From Curtobacterium sp. MCLR17_032 (GTDB lineage: Bacteria; Actinomycetota; Actinomycetes; Actinomycetales; Microbacteriaceae): 64,000 nt of DNA. Every line of letters begins with the position of its first letter. The first letter of the stretch is position 1. The stretch spans positions 2,852,001 through 2,916,000 of the forward strand of contig NZ_CP126268.1 of the NCBI RefSeq assembly GCF_003234795.2, given 5' to 3'. Of the stretch, positions 1-7,226 are shown one piece after another. The notes under the pieces were generated by a model. The model did no database searches. It had not been told where the DNA came from and was given only the letters and a program-made list of their open reading frames with translations. Made by a program: the position numbers and the translations under genes.

Positions 1-26
1 GTGTTCATGTCCTGGAGGTCGCTCAT
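1..26 (-). CDS. N-terminal end of an unknown gene running off the left edge
   Basis: An ATG at 26-24 overlaps the TGA of the HTH gene at 23-265 as ATGA, and the reading frame continues leftwards out of the window, starting MSDLQDMN. Only eight codons are visible, so no function can be given. The overlap says it is translated with the HTH gene, which makes that gene the first of a leftward operon of the integrated element. Confidence 0.5.
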
Positions 27-265
27 CCCGTTGCCTCGAGTGAGGGGATGGGGAGCCAGTTGGCGTAGTTCTCGTTGAGGACTTTGCCGATGGCGATGAG
101 TTCGAGCATCCGGAATCCGGGTCCTCGGCCGGCTAGGGACCGGGTGAGGGTTGTTCGGGCGATTCCGGTAGCGTTGGCGAGCTGCATCTTGTTGATGCCT
201 GCTTGCTCCATCGAGGACGTGACGCGTTTGCCGATCTCTTCGTTGATCCACGTCGCGGTGTCCAT
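23..265 (-). CDS. small helix-turn-helix protein, first gene of the leftward operon (Cro/repressor-like)
   Basis: This 80-residue protein has an XRE-type helix-turn-helix at about residues 15-55 (MQLANATGIARTTLTRSLAG), typical of phage Cro or repressor proteins that bind palindromic operators. The ATG at 265 is 6 nt after a -10 box (TAGAGT, 272-277), so the mRNA is probably leaderless. The spacer of that promoter contains the palindrome AGTGACCGTTTGGTCACT, and the stop codon overlaps the start of a further leftward gene. It is divergent from the HTH gene at 396-650. Being at the head of an operon, it looks more like an early or Cro gene than the resident repressor, but the roles could be reversed. 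Confidence 0.75.
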   Translation of the reverse strand: MDTATWINEEIGKRVTSSMEQAGINKMQLANATGIARTTLTRSLAGRGPGFRMLELIAIGKVLNENYANWLPIPSLEATG

Positions 266-270
266 ACGGC

Positions 271-300
271 AACTCTAGTGACCGTTTGGTCACTTTGCAA
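271..300 (-). promoter_or_regulatory. leftward promoter with operator palindrome in its spacer
   Basis: Reading the minus strand, a -35 box TTGCAA (300-295) is followed by 17 bp and a -10 box TAGAGT (277-272). The spacer is filled by the inverted repeat AGTGACC-GTTT-GGTCACT (277-294, 7-bp perfect arms). Fifteen bases of it (277-291) recur at 3485-3499 in front of the integrase operon. A repressor bound here would block polymerase. Confidence 0.7.
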
Positions 301-358
301 CACGGCTTGTCCGCATTTTGGGGTACAAAAAGGTGGACAGAAAGACCCGTCTGTTCAC

Positions 359-388
359 TTGCGCGTTGTCCAGTATGGGCCATATAGT
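359..388 (+). promoter_or_regulatory. rightward promoter of the second HTH gene
   Basis: A -35 box TTGCGC (359-364), an 18-bp spacer and a -10 box TATAGT (383-388) would start transcription at about 395-396, exactly on the GTG at 396. The upstream in-frame ATG (375) and GTG (387) lie before or within the -10, so they are unlikely starts. Confidence 0.55.
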
Positions 389-395
389 GTCCATC

Positions 396-650
396 GTGAC
401 CAACGAGACCCCTGCTGAGATCGACCCCTACACCGCCGCGTTCGCTGCCGAGCTGCGCGCCGAGCGTGGACGCAAGCAGATCGGGTTCGACGAGATCGCC
501 GCGAAGACCGGCATCAACAAGCGCACCCTGTTCCGCCTCTTCGACGGCGAGCGGGACCTGCGGGCCAAGCACCTGATCCTCATCGCAGACGCGCTCGGCA
601 TCGACGCGCAGGAGATCATCACCCGGGTTGAGGCGACGGTCGGCGAGTAG
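396..650 (+). CDS. small XRE-type HTH regulator, candidate resident repressor
   Basis: This 84-residue protein has an XRE helix-turn-helix at about residues 18-70 (FDEIAAKTGINKRTLFRLF). It starts at GTG 396, chosen because the promoter places the transcript start there; ATG 375 would overlap the -10 box. It is a one-gene transcription unit closed by a strong terminator at 667-703 and is divergent from the leftward early gene. A stand-alone regulator between an early operon and an integrase operon that share an operator is what a lysogeny repressor would look like, but DNA binding is inferred only from the fold. Confidence 0.75.
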   Translation: MTNETPAEIDPYTAAFAAELRAERGRKQIGFDEIAAKTGINKRTLFRLFDGERDLRAKHLILIADALGIDAQEIITRVEATVGE

Positions 651-666
651 CGCCCTCCCCCAACGA

Positions 667-703
667 AAGAAGCCCCCCGGCTGGTTAGGCCGGGGGGCTT
701 CTT
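667..703. terminator. bidirectional terminator between convergent genes
   Basis: Perfect 15-bp arms (AAGAAGCCCCCCGGC at 667-681, its complement at 689-703) enclose a 7-nt loop. The outer A/T pairs supply a short T-run on both strands. It separates the rightward HTH gene (ends 650) from the leftward SOS-box gene (ends 712). Confidence 0.85.
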
Positions 704-711
704 CGTGTGGC

Positions 712-894
712 TCAGCAGCTGACTGCGGTGTCCACTGCGTCGAACAGGGTGCACATGCTGACTCCGAGTCGCCGTGCTTCCCATGCGAGTTCCGTGACGC
801 TTGGGTTGTCGTGGTCACTCAGTGTCATGCCGGCGCGTTCGGCTGCGATGCCGATGATGACGCCTTGGTCGTGTGCTTGGTCCAGGGTCCCCAC
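712..894 (-). CDS. 60-residue protein under an SOS box, unknown function
   Basis: I do not recognise this family. The product is 60 residues, has a possible helix-turn-helix-like stretch near the C-terminus (ELAWEARRLGVSMCTLFDAV) and strong GC bias at third codon positions, which supports coding. It starts at GTG 894 behind an AGAGAGGA ribosome site, with a leader of about 30 nt from a promoter overlapped by a perfect LexA-type box at 928-943. It lies just past the 3' end of the integrase gene on the same strand. Damage-induced expression beside an integrase suggests an antirepressor, an excisionase-type directionality factor or another induction trigger; the sequence does not decide between them. 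Confidence 0.65.
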   Translation of the reverse strand: MGTLDQAHDQGVIIGIAAERAGMTLSDHDNPSVTELAWEARRLGVSMCTLFDAVDTAVSC

Positions 895-927
895 TTGCTG
901 ATCCTCTCTCGAGTCCTTGTGATGCGT

Positions 928-959
928 TCGAACATACGTTCGACTACCGACAGTGGCAA
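928..959 (-). promoter_or_regulatory. LexA SOS box overlapping a promoter
   Basis: TCGAACATACGTTCGA at 928-943 is a perfect match to the actinobacterial SOS consensus TCGAAC-N4-GTTCGA. On the minus strand a -35 box TTGCCA (959-954), 17 bp and a -10 box TATGTT (936-931) place the LexA site over the -10. Transcription would start near 924 and read into the 60-codon gene at 894. Confidence 0.85.
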
Positions 960-981
960 CCCCCTTCGCGTGGGTGGATAG

Positions 982-2226
982 TCACGACTCGATCTCGGGC
1001 AGCGCACCAGCCATCGCCACCTGCACCGCCAGCGCCGCGGCTGTCAGGTTGTCGGGCGACAGGTGGCCGTAGCGGTCGACAGTGGTGGTGATCGACTCGT
1101 GGCCGAGCCGCCGCTGGATGACCGGCAGGGGTGTGCCACCGTTGATCAACCATGATGCATGCGTGTGCCGGAGGTCGTGGATGCGGGGCTCCTTATGGAT
1201 CCGGTCCCCCACCGAGGCGGGCTCCTGATGCCACTCGTGACCGCCCCGGTTCGGGACCCAGTGCGGCTTGTGGTCCTTCACGATGTCGAATGCCGGCCGT
1301 CCGTTGGCGAGGTTCCGTGCGGGTGCCCAAACCTCCTTGTGGAACGTCTGCTGCAGGATGGCGTTGCCGTGCCGGTTGGTGAACACGAGCTCCCCGCGCT
1401 GCTCGACGAGCGGCCGCAGGAGGGTGATCAGTCCGGGTGGCAGGGAGATCGTGCGCTTGGACCGGCTGGTCTTCGGTGCGCCCAGGTAGCGGCCCTTCGC
1501 GATGCTGTCCTTCCATGCTCGGGACACGCGGACGACGCCTGCCTCGAGGTCGAAGTCGCCGGGGCGTAGCGCGGTCGCTTCGGACCAGCGCATGCCGGTG
1601 CCGGCGAGGGTCTGCACGAGCGGCTGCCAGTACGGCGGGATGAAGGACAGCAGCCGGGTGTACTCGTCGCCGGACAGGAACGTCATCTCCCGCGACTCGG
1701 ACGCGGGCATGTTGGTGCCCTCGCAGGGGTTCCGGTCGACGACACCACGCTGCACGGCGTGCTGGAACATGGCGTAGAGGAACCCGTGGCGGTTCTTGAT
1801 CGTCTTCGCGCCGAGCGGTCGGGGCAGCTTCCCGTCGACCTCACGGGTCGGCGCGGCCTGTTCGTTGATCCACCCCGCGATGACTTCCGGGGTCACCATG
1901 TTCAGCGGCAGGTGACCCATCCACGGGCCGATCGACCGTCGCATGAACATCCGGTAGTGGTCGAGCGTCTTCCCTTCCACACCCGACTTCGACGCGATGT
2001 ACGTGTCCGCGTACTCGGCCACGGTCGGCGTCGTCGGCCCGACGTCGCGCTTCACCCACGTCAGGGCGAACTCAGGGCCGTGCTGACGGACCAGACCGGC
2101 CCACTCACGGGCACGCGCCTCATCGCCGAATGCGAGGGTCTTAGACGCCCCGTCGAGTCGGTAGCGGACGTCGTAGGAGACGCCCTTGCTGGTCGGGCGG
2201 ATGCGGAGACTAGCGGCGTGGGTCAT
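982..2226 (-). CDS. tyrosine recombinase / phage integrase
   Basis: A 414-residue site-specific recombinase that would integrate or excise the element at the neighbouring tRNA-Ser. The catalytic set is complete: Arg213 (GTGMRWSEA), His350-x-x-Arg353 (IHDLRHTHASW), His376 (RRLGHE) and nucleophile Tyr386 (TTVDRYGHL). An N-terminal arm-binding region and a core-binding SAM-like domain precede the catalytic domain. I chose ATG 2226 because it overlaps the preceding stop codon as TGATG; an upstream in-frame ATG at 2247 would run into that gene. It is the last of seven tightly linked minus-strand genes whose promoter lies at about 3478-3499, so its expression is probably tied to the shared operator. 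Confidence 0.95.
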   Translation of the reverse strand: MTHAASLRIRPTSKGVSYDVRYRLDGASKTLAFGDEARAREWAGLVRQHGPEFALTWVKRDVGPTTPTVAEYADTYIASKSGVEGKTLDHYRMFMRRSIGPWMGHLPLNMVTPEVIAGWINEQAAPTREVDGKLPRPLGAKTIKNRHGFLYAMFQHAVQRGVVDRNPCEGTNMPASESREMTFLSGDEYTRLLSFIPPYWQPLVQTLAGTGMRWSEATALRPGDFDLEAGVVRVSRAWKDSIAKGRYLGAPKTSRSKRTISLPPGLITLLRPLVEQRGELVFTNRHGNAILQQTFHKEVWAPARNLANGRPAFDIVKDHKPHWVPNRGGHEWHQEPASVGDRIHKEPRIHDLRHTHASWLINGGTPLPVIQRRLGHESITTTVDRYGHLSPDNLTAAALAVQVAMAGALPEIES

Positions 2227-2336
2227 CAGTCCCCTCTCCGGTCGCACGACGGGCAGTCACACTCGAGAGCACCGCATGTGATGTAGTGCAGCCACTCGAA
2301 CTCTCCTGGGTACGTCGGACGCCTTGCGCAGATCAC
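2226..2336 (-). CDS. 36-residue cysteine-rich mini-protein
   Basis: A GTG at 2336 opens a 36-codon frame. It overlaps the previous gene's stop as GTGA, and its own TGA overlaps the integrase ATG as TGATG. The product has six cysteines; the last four (TCGALECDCPSCDRRGD) resemble a zinc-ribbon knuckle. The two perfect start/stop overlaps argue that it is translated. Function unknown; small Cys-rich proteins of this type are common in actinophage genomes. Confidence 0.5.
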   Translation of the reverse strand: MICARRPTYPGEFEWLHYITCGALECDCPSCDRRGD

Positions 2337-2461
2337 CTTTCGTCAGCCTTCCATCGTTCGAGCCGTGCTCGCGCTTCATCCCGGCGCTGCTTGGCTCGTG
2401 CCGCTTCGATCCAGCCGCGACGCCATGCCAAGTGGGCGCGAGACAGCCAGCGACGAACCAC
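2333..2461 (-). CDS. 42-residue basic helical mini-protein
   Basis: A GTG at 2461 overlaps the TAG of the upstream gene (TAGTG), and the TGA overlaps the next GTG. The product is rich in Arg, Ala, Trp and Glu, with an alternating pattern suggestive of one long amphipathic helix (for example IEAARAKQRRDEARARLER). No family recognised. It fills what would otherwise be a gap in a fully overlapping gene chain. Confidence 0.5.
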   Translation of the reverse strand: MVRRWLSRAHLAWRRGWIEAARAKQRRDEARARLERWKADER

Positions 2462-2688
2462 TACTCCCGCTTCCAGTCGCCGTGCGCATCGAGCATCCGC
2501 TCCGGCCCGTACTTCTGGGTGTTAACGCCGCGGCTGAACGCAATGCGGATCAGTGTCTCAATCGACGTCCAATCACCTTGAGAACTCCGAGGAAGCCGGG
2601 TGTGCATCGCTGCAGCGTCCCGCAGGGCAGCATCTTCAGCAGCACCCAGCCACGAGTGCTTCGGCTGGAAGTCATTGTCATCATTCAT
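2461..2688 (-). CDS. small hypothetical protein of the integrase operon
   Basis: 75 residues starting at ATG 2688, which has an AAGG ribosome site and lies 14 nt past the previous stop; an earlier in-frame start would overlap the upstream gene. The sequence is soluble and mixed-charge (MNDDNDFQPKHSWLG...), with no motif I recognise. It ends in TAG overlapping the next gene's GTG. Confidence 0.6.
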   Translation of the reverse strand: MNDDNDFQPKHSWLGAAEDAALRDAAAMHTRLPRSSQGDWTSIETLIRIAFSRGVNTQKYGPERMLDAHGDWKRE

Positions 2689-2702
2689 GTCACTACCTTG
2701 AC

Positions 2703-3020
2703 TCACAGCGCGTCCGCTTTCCAGCAGGTGCAGCCCACGTCGCTGGTACCGCCGCTGATCGCCCACACTTCGCAGAGATCATCGTGGGGGCGTGCGGCGA
2801 TCACGGAACGCAGGCGGTCTCGCTGGACAAGCGCATCTTTCAGGCGCGCCATCTCCGCGTGGAACCAAACGCGCGGCACTGTTTCCTTCCGCAGTCGGTC
2901 CAACTCGTCAGCGGCAGCACGGAGAGCAGACGCCGCCTCTTCGAACTCCTCGTCGAGCGGCGAGACCCCGACCACTGCGGTCGCCAGCGCACGCATCTGC
3001 TCCGGGGTGGGGGCGGTCAT
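2703..3020 (-). CDS. hypothetical coiled-coil protein of the integrase operon
   Basis: 105 residues. Residues about 20-75 are rich in Ala, Glu, Leu and Arg with heptad-like spacing, and the C-terminus carries a CTCW motif. The ATG at 3020 overlaps the preceding stop by 4 bp. Function unknown; the layout suggests a small accessory gene of a temperate phage. Confidence 0.6.
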   Translation of the reverse strand: MTAPTPEQMRALATAVVGVSPLDEEFEEAASALRAAADELDRLRKETVPRVWFHAEMARLKDALVQRDRLRSVIAARPHDDLCEVWAISGGTSDVGCTCWKADAL

Positions 3021-3229
3021 ACGTCAGCCTCGTCTTCCGTGAGGTTGCGCCCCATCACTTCACGCTTGGCCCGGAGCAGTTCTGCCTCAGCGCGGTAGTT
3101 CGCGGCACGGTGCTTGTACCTTGCACGATCTGCCCAAGACCGAAAAATCACCCCGATGACGTAGGCGGTGGCGATGACCGCCAAGGTCCAGATGAATGCT
3201 GCGTCCGCGGGCGCTAGTGTCACGCTCAA
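3017..3229 (-). CDS. small single-pass membrane protein of the integrase operon
   Basis: 70 residues with one hydrophobic segment at about 11-29 (AFIWTLAVIATAYVIGVIF), followed by a basic, helical cytoplasmic tail. Start and stop both overlap neighbours by 4 bp. Function unknown; superinfection exclusion is one role such phage proteins can have, but nothing here proves it. Confidence 0.6.
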   Translation of the reverse strand: MSVTLAPADAAFIWTLAVIATAYVIGVIFRSWADRARYKHRAANYRAEAELLRAKREVMGRNLTEDEADV

Positions 3230-3471
3230 CGCTCCAACGCTCCCTCGCGGTATGGGTTGACGAAACGGGGGCCGTCTTCGCCTTCAGCTTCGCGTCGGAG
3301 GCCATCCGCGTACCCCTCCTCATAGGCAGATGCTCGTGCTTCACGGTCGGGCATTCGGAGGCGAGAGAACCACTCGTCGAAGTCAGCCGGCGCGACCTTC
3401 GCGTCGTACTCAGTGGCGGAACTGCGGACAGCCTTCGTGCGCAGCTGACGAGGGTTGTGAGTATCGGTCAT
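3226..3471 (-). CDS. first gene of the integrase operon, hypothetical
   Basis: 81 residues, hydrophilic, rich in Glu, Arg and Ala. ATG 3471 was chosen because a -10 box TACTAT (3483-3478) places the transcript start on it; a longer frame would cross the operator and the tRNA gene. The last four bases overlap the next start codon. No family recognised. Its position makes it the immediate target of the repressor thought to bind 3485-3499. Confidence 0.6.
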   Translation of the reverse strand: MTDTHNPRQLRTKAVRSSATEYDAKVAPADFDEWFSRLRMPDREARASAYEEGYADGLRREAEGEDGPRFVNPYREGALER

Positions 3472-3477
3472 AGTGAC

Positions 3478-3499
3478 ATAGTACGACCAAACGGTCACT
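3478..3499 (-). promoter_or_regulatory. integrase-operon promoter with the shared operator
   Basis: Minus-strand reading gives AGTGACCGTTTGGTC (3499-3485), identical to 15 bases of the operator at 277-291, followed by a -10 box TACTAT (3483-3478) seven bases before ATG 3471. The right arm is shortened to GGTC, so the site is asymmetric and may bind more weakly. No good -35 box is visible. Confidence 0.65.
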
Positions 3500-3514
3500 T
3501 TCGCGACCGTCCGC

Positions 3515-3576
3515 TGCCACGCTGCCACACGTGCGTTCGGCGGACATCTGCGTCCTGGTGGCAGAAAGCCGTGGCA
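3515..3576. repeat. four TGCCAC hexamers, two in each orientation, beside the attachment region
   Basis: TGCCAC occurs at 3515-3520 and 3523-3528 as two GCTGCCAC units in tandem, and its complement GTGGCA at 3558-3563 and 3571-3576. Paired short sites between an integrase operon and a tRNA target are the expected place for integrase arm-type or excisionase sites. This is inference from position and symmetry. Confidence 0.4.
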
Positions 3577-3582
3577 TCCAGT

Positions 3583-3603
3583 GTGGTTGATCCCACTAAC
3601 CAC
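3583..3603. repeat. short inverted repeat at the element-tRNA boundary
   Basis: GTGGTT (3583-3588) and AACCAC (3598-3603) form a 6-bp inverted repeat 22 bp outside the tRNA 3' end. The crossover core probably lies in the tRNA 3' half (3626-3650), but the partner att site is outside the window, so the core cannot be delimited. Confidence 0.3.
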
Positions 3604-3625
3604 CTGCTGATCAGGGGTTCCTACG

Positions 3626-3710
3626 CGGAGGGTGTGGGATTCGAACCCACGAGACATCTCTGCCCACCTGTTTTCAAGACAGGCTCCATCGGCCACTCGG
3701 ACAACCCTCC
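3626..3710 (-). tRNA. tRNA-Ser (anticodon UGA)
   Basis: An 85-nt class II tRNA. The acceptor arms GGAGGGT/ACCCTCC pair (3704-3710 with 3627-3633) and the discriminator is G. The anticodon loop CTTGAAA reads UGA (plus-strand 3674-3676). A long variable arm follows, and the T-loop is GTTCGAATC. No CCA is encoded. The 3' end faces the integrase element, the usual geometry for integration into a tRNA gene. A -10-like TAGACT lies upstream at 3756-3751. Confidence 0.97.
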
Positions 3711-3806
3711 GTGACCCGACCACGTGGCGAGACGTGACCGGGTCCCGAGCAGTCTACCGAGCCTCCCGGCCCGCGCGCAGCCAGCGCCCGTCAGCCGGAA
3801 CAGCCG

Positions 3807-4700
3807 TCAGCGCGGCAACGTGTCCAGTGCCGCCGCGAGCCCGTCGTCCGTGACGCCGCCCGTCAGCTCGTTGCCCGCGTCCACGACGTCGTCGGGCGCC
3901 TGCCCCATGACGACCCCGCGACCCGAGGTAGAGGCCCACCGCAGCATGTCGATGTCGTTGCGTCCGTCACCGGCCGCGAAGACGCGGGAGCGCGGGATGT
4001 CGAGCCACTCACGGACGCGCTCCATGGCCGTCGCCTTGGTGACCCCTTCGGGTGCGATGTCGAGCCACGCGGTCCAACCGACCGTGTACGAGACCTTGTG
4101 CAGCCCCATCTTGTCGACGATGTCCAGGAACTCCTCGAGGCCGTGCTCCGGGGAGATCACGACGACACGGGTGGCCTGGACACCGAGCAGGCGCTCGAAC
4201 TCGACGTGGTCGCCGGACGCCGTCATCGTGTCGTCGGGGAAGTCGCCGGAGAGCAGGTAGTGCCCGGTCTCGTCCTCGACCCCGTAGGCCCCGTTCTCGA
4301 GGGCGCCGCGGATCGTCTGCAAGACCTCGGTCGGGTCGAACGTCTCGACGTGCACCCGCTCGTACGCGCCGGACTCGGTGCGCTTCAGGGTCAGTGCACC
4401 GTTGGCGCAGACCAGGTACTTCGGCTGGATGCCGAGCCGTTCGAGCAGCGGGACGGTCATGCCCTCGCTGCGACCGGTGGAGAGCATGACCTCGTGCCCG
4501 GCGGCTTCGGTGTCGAGGAGCGCCTGGATGACGGTGTCGGTGACGACCCCGTCCTCGCGCATGGTGGTGCCGTCGATGTCGAGGGCGACGAGCCAGCGCT
4601 TGACGCGCGCGGGCACCGCGGCTTCGGCCGACCCCGAAGCCGCAGCGAGGCCCGAGCCCGACGCCTCGGAACCGTCGACGAATCCGCGTGAGGAGCTCAT
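3807..4700 (-). CDS. HAD-superfamily hydrolase, Cof-type phosphatase
   Basis: 297 residues. Cof-type HAD phosphatases remove phosphate from sugar phosphates, nucleotides or cofactors via an aspartyl-phosphate. Motif I is LDIDGTTM with Asp41 and Asp43, motif II lies in MLSTGRS, and motif IV is GDGRNDIDM near residue 250. The first 30 residues are a low-complexity Ser/Ala/Gly extension. ATG 4700 overlaps the serS stop as ATGA, so the gene is translated with serS; this pairing is common in actinobacteria. The substrate is not predictable. Confidence 0.9.
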   Translation of the reverse strand: MSSSRGFVDGSEASGSGLAAASGSAEAAVPARVKRWLVALDIDGTTMREDGVVTDTVIQALLDTEAAGHEVMLSTGRSEGMTVPLLERLGIQPKYLVCANGALTLKRTESGAYERVHVETFDPTEVLQTIRGALENGAYGVEDETGHYLLSGDFPDDTMTASGDHVEFERLLGVQATRVVVISPEHGLEEFLDIVDKMGLHKVSYTVGWTAWLDIAPEGVTKATAMERVREWLDIPRSRVFAAGDGRNDIDMLRWASTSGRGVVMGQAPDDVVDAGNELTGGVTDDGLAAALDTLPR

Positions 4701-5968
4701 CGGGGCTCGATCACCTCGACGCCGCCGAGGTACGGACGGAGCACCTCGGGGATGACGACGGAGCCGTCCTCCTGCTGGTGGGTCTCGAGGATCGCGACGA
4801 GCCAGCGGGTGGTGGCGAGGGTGCCGTTGAGCGTGGCGACCGGGGCGGTCTTGCCGCTCTCGGTGCGGTACCGGATGTCGAGGCGACGGGCCTGGAAGGT
4901 CGTGCAGTTCGACGTCGAGGTGAGCTCGCGGTAGGTGCCCTGCGTCGGCACCCATGCTTCGAGGTCGTACTTGCGCGCAGCGCTCGTGCCGAGGTCGCCG
5001 GCCGCGGTCTCGATGACGCGGTAGTGCAGCCCGAGGTCCTGCAGCATCGACTCCTGGTAGGACATCAGCCGCTGGTGCTCGGCGTCGGCCTGGTCCGGGT
5101 GGACGTAGGCGAACATCTCGAGCTTGTTGAACTGGTGCACGCGGAGGATGCCGCGGTTGTCGCGACCCGCGGACCCGGCTTCGCGGCGGTAGCAGGTGGA
5201 CCAGCCGGCGTAGCGGAGGGCCTGGTCGTCGCCGTCCGGGAACTGCAGGATCTCGTCGGCGTGGTACCCGGCGAGGGCGACCTCGCTGGTGCCGGTCAGG
5301 TACAGGTCGTCGGCTTCGAGGCGGTAGACCTCGGCCGCGTGCTCGCCGAGGAAGCCGGTGCCGGCCATCGTCTCGGGGCGCACGAGCGTCGGCGTGATGA
5401 GCGGCTCGAACCCGTGCGCGACGGCACGGTCGAGGCCGAGCGACATCAGCGCGATCTCGAGTCGGGCACCCATCCCGCGCAGGAAGTAGAAGCGCGAGCC
5501 GGAGACCTTGACACCGCGGGCGATGTCGATGATGCCCAGGGACTCACCGAGGTCGGCGTGGTCCTTCGGCTCGAACGAGAACTCCGGCTTGGTGCCGACG
5601 GTGCGGAGGGTGACGAAGTCGTCCTCGCCCCCGGCGGGCACGTCGGGCATGACGACGTTCGGGATCGAGCGGACGACGGTGTTGAAGGTGTCCTCGGCCG
5701 CGGTGACGGTGGCCTGCGCCTCCTTCACCTTCGCGGAGAGCGCCTGGGCCTGCTGCACGAGAGCGGCCTTCTCGTCCTTCGGCGCCTTGGCGACGGTCTT
5801 GCCGAACGCGTTCTGCTCGGCGCGGAGCGCCTCGAACGCGGTGATGGCCGCCCGTCGGGCGGAGTCGGCTGCGACGGCCTGGTCGACGACGTCGACGGAG
5901 GCGCCGCGCGCCGCCTGCGAGGCCTTGATGAGGTCCGGTTCGTCGCGCAACAGCTGGGGGTCGATCAC
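4697..5968 (-). CDS. serS: seryl-tRNA synthetase
   Basis: 423 residues, the usual length. It charges tRNA-Ser and tRNA-Sec with serine in the cytoplasm. The N-terminal 110 residues form the tRNA-binding coiled coil. Class II motif 2 is seen in [20 protein letters not shown], and motif 3 in the C-terminal [15 protein letters not shown] segment, followed by the family ending [11 protein letters not shown]. The start is GTG 5968, 6 nt after a TAAGCT -10 box, so it is probably leaderless. No T-box is visible. It overlaps the downstream HAD gene by 4 bp. Confidence 0.97.
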   Translation of the reverse strand: MIDPQLLRDEPDLIKASQAARGASVDVVDQAVAADSARRAAITAFEALRAEQNAFGKTVAKAPKDEKAALVQQAQALSAKVKEAQATVTAAEDTFNTVVRSIPNVVMPDVPAGGEDDFVTLRTVGTKPEFSFEPKDHADLGESLGIIDIARGVKVSGSRFYFLRGMGARLEIALMSLGLDRAVAHGFEPLITPTLVRPETMAGTGFLGEHAAEVYRLEADDLYLTGTSEVALAGYHADEILQFPDGDDQALRYAGWSTCYRREAGSAGRDNRGILRVHQFNKLEMFAYVHPDQADAEHQRLMSYQESMLQDLGLHYRVIETAAGDLGTSAARKYDLEAWVPTQGTYRELTSTSNCTTFQARRLDIRYRTESGKTAPVATLNGTLATTRWLVAILETHQQEDGSVVIPEVLRPYLGGVEVIEPR

Positions 5969-6012
5969 CGGCCCAGCTTACCCAGCCACGGATGACCAGC
6001 CGGTGAACCACC

Positions 6013-6054
6013 GGACGGGAGGCCCGTGGCACGGCCGATCCGCGCCTCCCGTCC
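6013..6054. repeat. 42-bp palindromic repeat, copy 1
   Basis: Outer arms GGACGGGAGGC (6013-6023) and GCCTCCCGTCC (6044-6054) match those of six other copies in the window. This copy lies between the divergent starts of serS and the lipid kinase gene, where it cannot terminate either gene. Confidence 0.85.
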
Positions 6055-6107
6055 GTCTCGTGGCCGCGTTCCGGACCGCGCAGCACCTGTTCGGTAGCGT
6101 TGATCGC

Positions 6108-7175
6108 ATGTCGACGCCCTCGGATGCCACCGCTGTGCCGGAGGACGCCCCCGCAACGGAGCAGCGCACCGCCGCAGTCATCTACAACCCCGTCAAGGTC
6201 CACCTGCCGACGCTGAAGCGCACCGTGAACCGGTACCAGCGCGAAGCCGGCTGGGCCGAGACCAAGTGGTACGCCACGAGCGAGGAAGACCCAGGCGGCG
6301 GCATGGCCCGCGAGGCCCTCGACGCCGGCGTCGACGTGATCGCCGCTGCGGGCGGCGACGGCACGGTCCGTGCGGTCGCCGAGGTCGTGCACGGCTCCGA
6401 CGCGGCCCTCGCGCTGCTGCCGAGCGGCACCGGCAACCTGCTCGCCCGCAACATCCCGGCGCCCATCGACGACCTGGGTGCGAGCGCGCACACGATCTTC
6501 CACGGCGAGGACCGACCGATCGACTTCGGCACCGTCGGGGTCGAGCGGGAGGACGGTTCGCGCGAGCAGTTCGGCTTCCTCGTGATGGCCGGCCTGGGCC
6601 TCGACGCCCGGATGCTCGCGAACACGAACGACGACCTGAAGAAGAAGGTCGGCTGGCTCGCCTACGTCGACTCGCTGGTCCGCTCGCTGCGGGACGCCAG
6701 CGCGTTCGAGTTCCGGTACCGCCTGGACGGTGAGTCCAACCGGTCGGTCCGCGCGCACTCCCTGATCGTCGGCAACTGCGGCATGCTGCAGGCCGGCGCG
6801 ACGCTGCTGCCCGATGCCGAGATCGACGACGGCGTGTTCGACATCGTCGTGATGCGTCCCCGGGGCTTCTTCGGCTGGGTCCGGATCGCCGCCCGGATGC
6901 TGTGGGAGAACGCGATCCTCCGCTCCGTCCGCCGCTCGGCGCTCGGCAACACCGAGATCGGCAAGCGCATCGTCACGAAGGCGCGTGAGGAGCGTCCGTT
7001 GCGCTACCTGCGCGGCGAGGAGTTCACGGCCCGCCTGGAGCGTCCGGACGAGTTCGAGATCGACGGCGACCCCGTGGGCGAGGTCGTGGCGTTCCGTGCG
7101 CGCATCGACCCGGGCGGGTTGACCGTCCGTGTCGCGGGCCCGGAAGACCAGACGCGGGCGACCCGCCGCCGCTGA
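6108..7175 (+). CDS. diacylglycerol/lipid kinase family protein
   Basis: 355 residues. The DAGK catalytic domain covers about residues 22-150, with the nucleotide-binding motif GGDGTVRAVAEVV and the loop PSGTGNLLARN; the C-terminal half is the beta-sandwich typical of YegS/DgkB proteins. These soluble enzymes phosphorylate membrane lipids such as diacylglycerol or sphingoid-like lipids with ATP. I took ATG 6108 because a TAGCGT -10 box (6095-6100) lies 7 nt before it; longer in-frame starts would run back into serS. The exact lipid is unknown. Confidence 0.9.
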   Translation: MSTPSDATAVPEDAPATEQRTAAVIYNPVKVHLPTLKRTVNRYQREAGWAETKWYATSEEDPGGGMAREALDAGVDVIAAAGGDGTVRAVAEVVHGSDAALALLPSGTGNLLARNIPAPIDDLGASAHTIFHGEDRPIDFGTVGVEREDGSREQFGFLVMAGLGLDARMLANTNDDLKKKVGWLAYVDSLVRSLRDASAFEFRYRLDGESNRSVRAHSLIVGNCGMLQAGATLLPDAEIDDGVFDIVVMRPRGFFGWVRIAARMLWENAILRSVRRSALGNTEIGKRIVTKAREERPLRYLRGEEFTARLERPDEFEIDGDPVGEVVAFRARIDPGGLTVRVAGPEDQTRATRRR

Positions 7176-7199
7176 CGACGCGCCGGACCGCGGACTGTT

Positions 7200-7216
7200 C
7201 CGTTCCGGCGGAACGG
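7200..7216. terminator. short hairpin between convergent genes
   Basis: CCGTTCC (7200-7206) and GGAACGG (7210-7216) pair across a 3-nt loop in the 51-bp gap between the lipid kinase gene and pheA. There is no T-run, so it is a weak candidate terminator. Confidence 0.45.
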
Positions 7217-7226
7217 GCCGGGAGGC

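Noticed and set aside
4688..5995. A 435-codon plus-strand frame antisense to serS
   Set aside because: Composition is a repetitive Val/Glu/Leu/Gly mix typical of the mirror of a GC-rich gene, and serS is unmistakable on the other strand.
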